Of a stretch of DNA of 64,000 nucleotides, positions 59,973 through 64,000 are shown one piece after another; the first letter of the stretch is position 1; each line of letters begins with the position of its first letter. Location of the stretch: NCBI GenBank assembly GCA_016946835.1, contig JACVTC010000086.1, forward strand, positions 601,501 to 665,500, in the 5' to 3' direction. The position numbers were made by a program, and so were the translations under genes. A model generated the notes under the pieces. It ran no database searches. It had not been told where the DNA came from and saw only the letters and a list, made by a program, of their open reading frames with translations. Origin of the DNA: Neocallimastix lanati (nom. inval.). Its lineage: Eukaryota; Neocallimastigomycota; Neocallimastigomycetes; Neocallimastigales; Neocallimastigaceae.

Positions 59973-60808
59973 AGATTTATGGTTCAGAATTGAAAATAAT
60001 ATAAAAAAATAATATATTCTAATAAGTAAAATTTAATTTTCCTTTAACAAAAATAAATATTATATTAACTATTCTAATGTAAATAATTTAAATAATTTAA
60101 TAAATTTATCTCTAAAATATAACTAATTTACCTAACAATCTGAATATCTTAAAACAAACAAAAATTATTTTTATTCTTAACCGTAATAAAAACACAAAAA
60201 AAAAAAAAAAAAAAAAAAAAAACTAATCAATTTAATAAGAGAATAATTTAGTTTTATTTATTTATTTAATTATTTAATTATACTAATTAAAAATATTTAA
60301 TAATTCATTCTAGAAAAATTAAAAGAATAGTATAAAAATAAAACTGAAAGAAGAGGAAGAACTAAAGTATTGTGTTACTTTGTTCTTTTTATATATTTAA
60401 AACATTTATTTGATTGGAGTAAAAATAGAAATATAAAATATAATAACAAAAATTAATAATATTATAATAATAAAATGTAATAAAATATAATTTTGATATA
60501 ATATTTAATATAAGATAATAATAAAAATATAATAAAGTATAATAAAAATTTTATAATAAAAACATAAAATAATAATAAATATAATTTTAATTATTTATAA
60601 TAAAATATCTAATTGTTTACTATTATAATATTAAATAAATACAATTAATACATTATTTTAAATAATTTAGTTATTTATACACTTTTTAATTTCATTATAT
60701 ATTTTAATACTTTAATATTTTATTATTATTTATTTATTAATTATTCTTAATAGTTTATTTAATTTTACTTATTTTTTATATATTATTTGTATCGTAACAT
60801 AAAATAAA

Positions 60809-61370
60809 TGTAACAGATACATGGTAACATTAAGCCTATCCAATGATAGTTCTCTAGTTACGTAATGTATCTATAAACAGTTAGCAATTACAGCTAATCA
60901 AATAAAATCTTTATTTTAATTTCGTACGTTAAATTTTATTATTTTTATAGTTATTATATTAATAGTTATATAGTTATAATTTGTTTTATTAATAGATTAG
61001 TAAATTATGTTAATTTAAAGTATTTTACCAATATTTAAATTATTTGCATGTATAAAAATAACAGTACTTGTAACTGTAACGCACTAGCGTTACTATTAAT
61101 GTAAATTGTTATAAATAAATATTAATATTAATAAATAAAAATTAATTATTAAAATAAATAAAATATCTTAGTATAAGCCCAGTAACTAATAACGAATAGA
61201 GTTAAAAGTGCTGCGCTATATTCTTAAGTATTTCAAAAAGATAATTATAATTAATTTTAGTGTTTATTTTAATAACTCGAATAGAGAGGTGTTAAATTAT
61301 CTTAGCCTTTAAATTAATTGTTATTCGTTATTTTAGTTAATAATAAACCGACCTTTTACAATTGTAATAG
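60809..61370 (+). mobile_element. LTR-like repeat, family I, copy 1
   Basis: 562 bp, TGTAACAGATACATGG to ACCTTTTACA. TATAAAAATA near 61051 is followed by the perfect stem-loop at 61076-61093. It starts 9 bp after the neighbouring element ends. Confidence 0.8.
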
Positions 61371-61372
61371 CT

Positions 61373-62350
61373 ATTCTAAAACTAAAATTAGTTAATATAA
61401 CTATTATCTACAATTTTAATATTATTTTTTACATAATATTAAAATTGAAATAATAAAAATTAAAAAATTTAAATTATACTTAATAATTACGTAGTGTTTA
61501 TTATAAGTAAATATAATAAACAATAACCCATCAATAGTAGAATAGTAGTTGAAAATATTTTAAAAAAAAAGCTTTTATGATTAATAATAATTTTTTGATA
61601 TATAAATATAAAATTTATTTTAATAGTTATTATTTATTATATTTTCTTAAAATAATAATGATTTCTCAAAGAGAATTCAAGAGTCCTATTTATATTTTTT
61701 CAAAAAAATCAATCGGTTAAATAAATTTATTTTCTAATCTTAACAAAAAATCTATTTAGGAAAAGATTGGAAGAAAAACCTAAATAGTTTTTCGATCAAA
61801 ATTCTAATCATTTTGATCATCGTATAATTAAAGAAAATCAATTTGCTGGAAAAACATTAATTTCCGATTTTCTAATTAATTATTAAAATATTAAATAATG
61901 ATAGGATAGGAATTAATAAAAAAAAAAAAAAGAATTTTTTTTTTTTTATTTAAAAAAAAAATTATATAATATGATAGATTAGATACATTTATAGTTTATA
62001 ATACATTATAAAATACATAATTTTATTTTTATGGTAAAATATTAAATACAAATTTACATAATCTTTTGTAAAAATTCTATTTAAATGAATAGTAATAATA
62101 AGCAAATAAATTTTATATTATTTATATAAATGTATAAATTATAATATGTAAATAAATTTAGATCAATATATGAAAATATAACTATTAAATAAATTTATAA
62201 GTTAAAATCAATGAATATATTGATTATTATTTAAATAAATATTTTTAAAAAATAATTATTATTTTATAAATAATTATAAATTATTAATGATTTTTCATTA
62301 ATTATAAGAAATATTAATCATTCATTATTGAATAATTATGATTTCTTACA
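61373..62350 (-). mobile_element. Solo LTR, family H
   Basis: 978 bp, TGTAATAGCTATTC to ATTTCTTACA, 2 bp after the family I repeat. The promoter block near 61650-61700 is present but its hairpin is decayed. Confidence 0.85.
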
Positions 62351-62352
62351 AC

Positions 62353-63323
62353 TGTAATAATCATACTAAGTACTATTATTTAATATCATTATTAATTTCA
62401 ACTTAACGACTAATTCATTAAGTTGAGAAAATAAAGTAAAATAATTTTATACCTGAATCGAGTTTATTATAAACTTAATTATAATAATAACACTGCACAA
62501 AAATAGAAGAATGTTTAGATAAAATTTATTTGTAAAATATTTTTATTAGAAATTATTTTATTATTTATTTAAAGATAAAAATATAAATTATTATTATTAA
62601 AAATAGGTTTTTATAATAATAACTCTTGATTTCTTAAAGAGAACTAGCCTTATTTATATTTTTTTAAGAAAATAAGGTTAAATAAAAAAGGTTTTCTAAT
62701 CTTAACAAATCTCTTATCTAGAAAAAAATTAGAAGAAAAAACTAGATAAGTTTTGATCAATATTCTATTCATATTGATCATTGTATATTTTAAGTGAAAA
62801 CCAAATATATAATTATATATTTGGATAAAACCTTAAAATACTGATTTTTTAAATTTTAATTTAGATCATCAAATAAAAGGAAAAATAAATAATAACCGAA
62901 ATGATCTAAATTAATCTAATTTTCCAAATATTATTTTTACAATCTAATCTAAGCTTATTAACATAAAACTATCTTTAAACTAAAATATAGAATTATAGAA
63001 AATACAGAAACCTATTGATTATTCTTTTAAATGTACAATGTAAAAAATATAAAAAATAAATAAAAGTAATGTTTACATTAAATTAATAATTAAATGAATG
63101 ACTAAATGAATTGATAATATTAATAAATGTATATATAATAATTATTTAAATAAATTTCCAAATATTAATTAAATATATAAAAATTATATTTTTTAATAAA
63201 GTTAGATATAATATTTCAATGTATGCAATATTAATAATTTAAATAAATTTATAATTATTATTAATAATTATAAAGACTAAGAAATATTAATTATTTATTA
63301 ATAAATAATTAATATTTCTTACA
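62353..63323 (-). mobile_element. Solo LTR, family G, with target duplication
   Basis: 971 bp, TGTAATAATCATAC to ATTTCTTACA. Exact 5-bp duplication ACAAC at 62348-62352 and 63324-63328. The left duplication includes the last three bases of the family H LTR, so this LTR landed at the very end of an older one. Confidence 0.9.
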
Positions 63324-64000
63324 ACAACATGTTTAGGTTCGGAGAGGGAAAATAAAAATAAGTAATAATATAAACAATAAAAAGAAATTAATGAAAAAGA
63401 AAAATAATAAAATAATAATTTTATAATTTTTTATTTTATAAATCTTTTATTAAATTTTTATTAAAAATTACAATATTAAGAAAATTACAATATAAAAATT
63501 ACTATTTTTTTTTACTGTTATTTATACTTTTTCTTAAAATAATAGAAATGGTAAAGTCATATCTTTGTATAATGAAAATTAACTATTATTAAATATTTTA
63601 TATTATTTTTTTATTATTAATATAATTATTATTTAATTTATAATAAATAATACTTATATATTAATCTATTACTAATTATTTATTACTAATCTACTTAATT
63701 ATATACTTTAAAAGACATTTTTTTTATTTTACAGAAGTTAATTCAGTGGTTTAGTAATATTTATTTAATCTTAAAGTTTAATTTTACTATGTTTAGAAAA
63801 ATATTATTATTTAAATTGTTAATATAAAATTTATAATTTCATCAAATTTATAATTTATAATATAATATTTATAATAAAACATATAATAATAGTATAACTA
63901 TTTTCTTTTATGTTTAATTTTTATTAGTAATCATTAATACAATTTTTTTAATTTGGAATTTTCCAAAGAAATAATTAATATTGATAAGTTTAATATTAAT
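63324..64000. other. AT-rich sequence to window end, no gene seen
   Basis: Apart from a short richer patch (GGTTCGGAGAGGG near 63334-63346), only low-complexity A/T sequence. Confidence 0.5.

Larger units (their letters stand above)
54866..60799 (-). mobile_element. Ty3/Gypsy family 1, second copy, partial
   Basis: On the minus strand: LTR (59973-60799), primer-binding site (59955-59972), leader with the conserved block (59255-59510), gag (about 58081-58892), protease near 56540-56570, RT near 55370 (YVDD) and the start of RNase H near 54920. Integrase and the 3' LTR are absent. It is a fossil with several breaks and a nested LTR at 57134-57874. The stretch 55727-56502 is identical to 6205-6980 of the first copy. 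Confidence 0.92.

Noticed and set aside
50325-63323. One large inverted repeat linking 50.3-52.8 kb with 60.8-63.3 kb
   Set aside because: Family I is in direct orientation in both arrays while H and G are inverted one by one with order kept, so it is not a single inverted block.

Overview
The window is extremely AT-rich, with many homopolymer runs of A or T (up to about 50), asparagine-coding AAT runs and small GC-richer islands. Together with intron-less genes for secreted proteins (a subtilisin-like protease and a transglutaminase-like protein), eukaryotic nuclear tRNA genes and dense Ty3/Gypsy elements, this suggests a nuclear contig of an anaerobic gut fungus (Neocallimastigomycota). A dictyostelid amoeba is the main alternative. 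The assignment is inference from composition and gene content; no marker gene is present.

Most of the window is retroelement. From left to right: a Gypsy integrase remnant with LTR pieces (1-1344); a truncated solo LTR (2002-3001); a near full-length Gypsy element (about 3002-10858); a gene-poor desert (10859-15259); a small non-autonomous LTR element with no gag or pol (15260-17249), interrupted by part of a chromovirus-type element (17250-18828); a Copia remnant (19604-20765) abutting a Gypsy remnant (20766-about 22860); a foldback element and an LTR piece (23401-24110); then the only intact host protein gene, a secreted S8 protease (27254-29125), and a broken transglutaminase-like gene (31799-32550).

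The right half starts with a whole-looking chromovirus (32672-39699, LTRs identical by eye, CCACA target duplication), a tRNA-Ser(GCT) gene (39766-39847) and a second nearly whole chromovirus (40222-47101, CCTCC duplication). After it comes a tiled array of LTRs (47463-54266), some nested, then a second tRNA-Ser(GCT) gene in a duplicated segment (54283-54364). A partial second copy of the first Gypsy family follows (54866-60799), with a nested solo LTR (57134-57874, ATTGT duplication). Three LTRs placed end to end close the window (60809-63323).

Three patterns stand out. (1) Across unrelated LTR families the TATA box is closely followed by a stem-loop that would sit near the RNA 5' end. (2) LTRs have repeatedly inserted within a few bases of the ends of other LTRs, and elements cluster around the tRNA-Ser genes. 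(3) Primer-binding sites complementary to tRNA 3' ends can be read in the first Gypsy family and in the non-autonomous element. Every element body with readable coding lies on the minus strand, whereas the two host genes and both tRNAs are on the plus strand.
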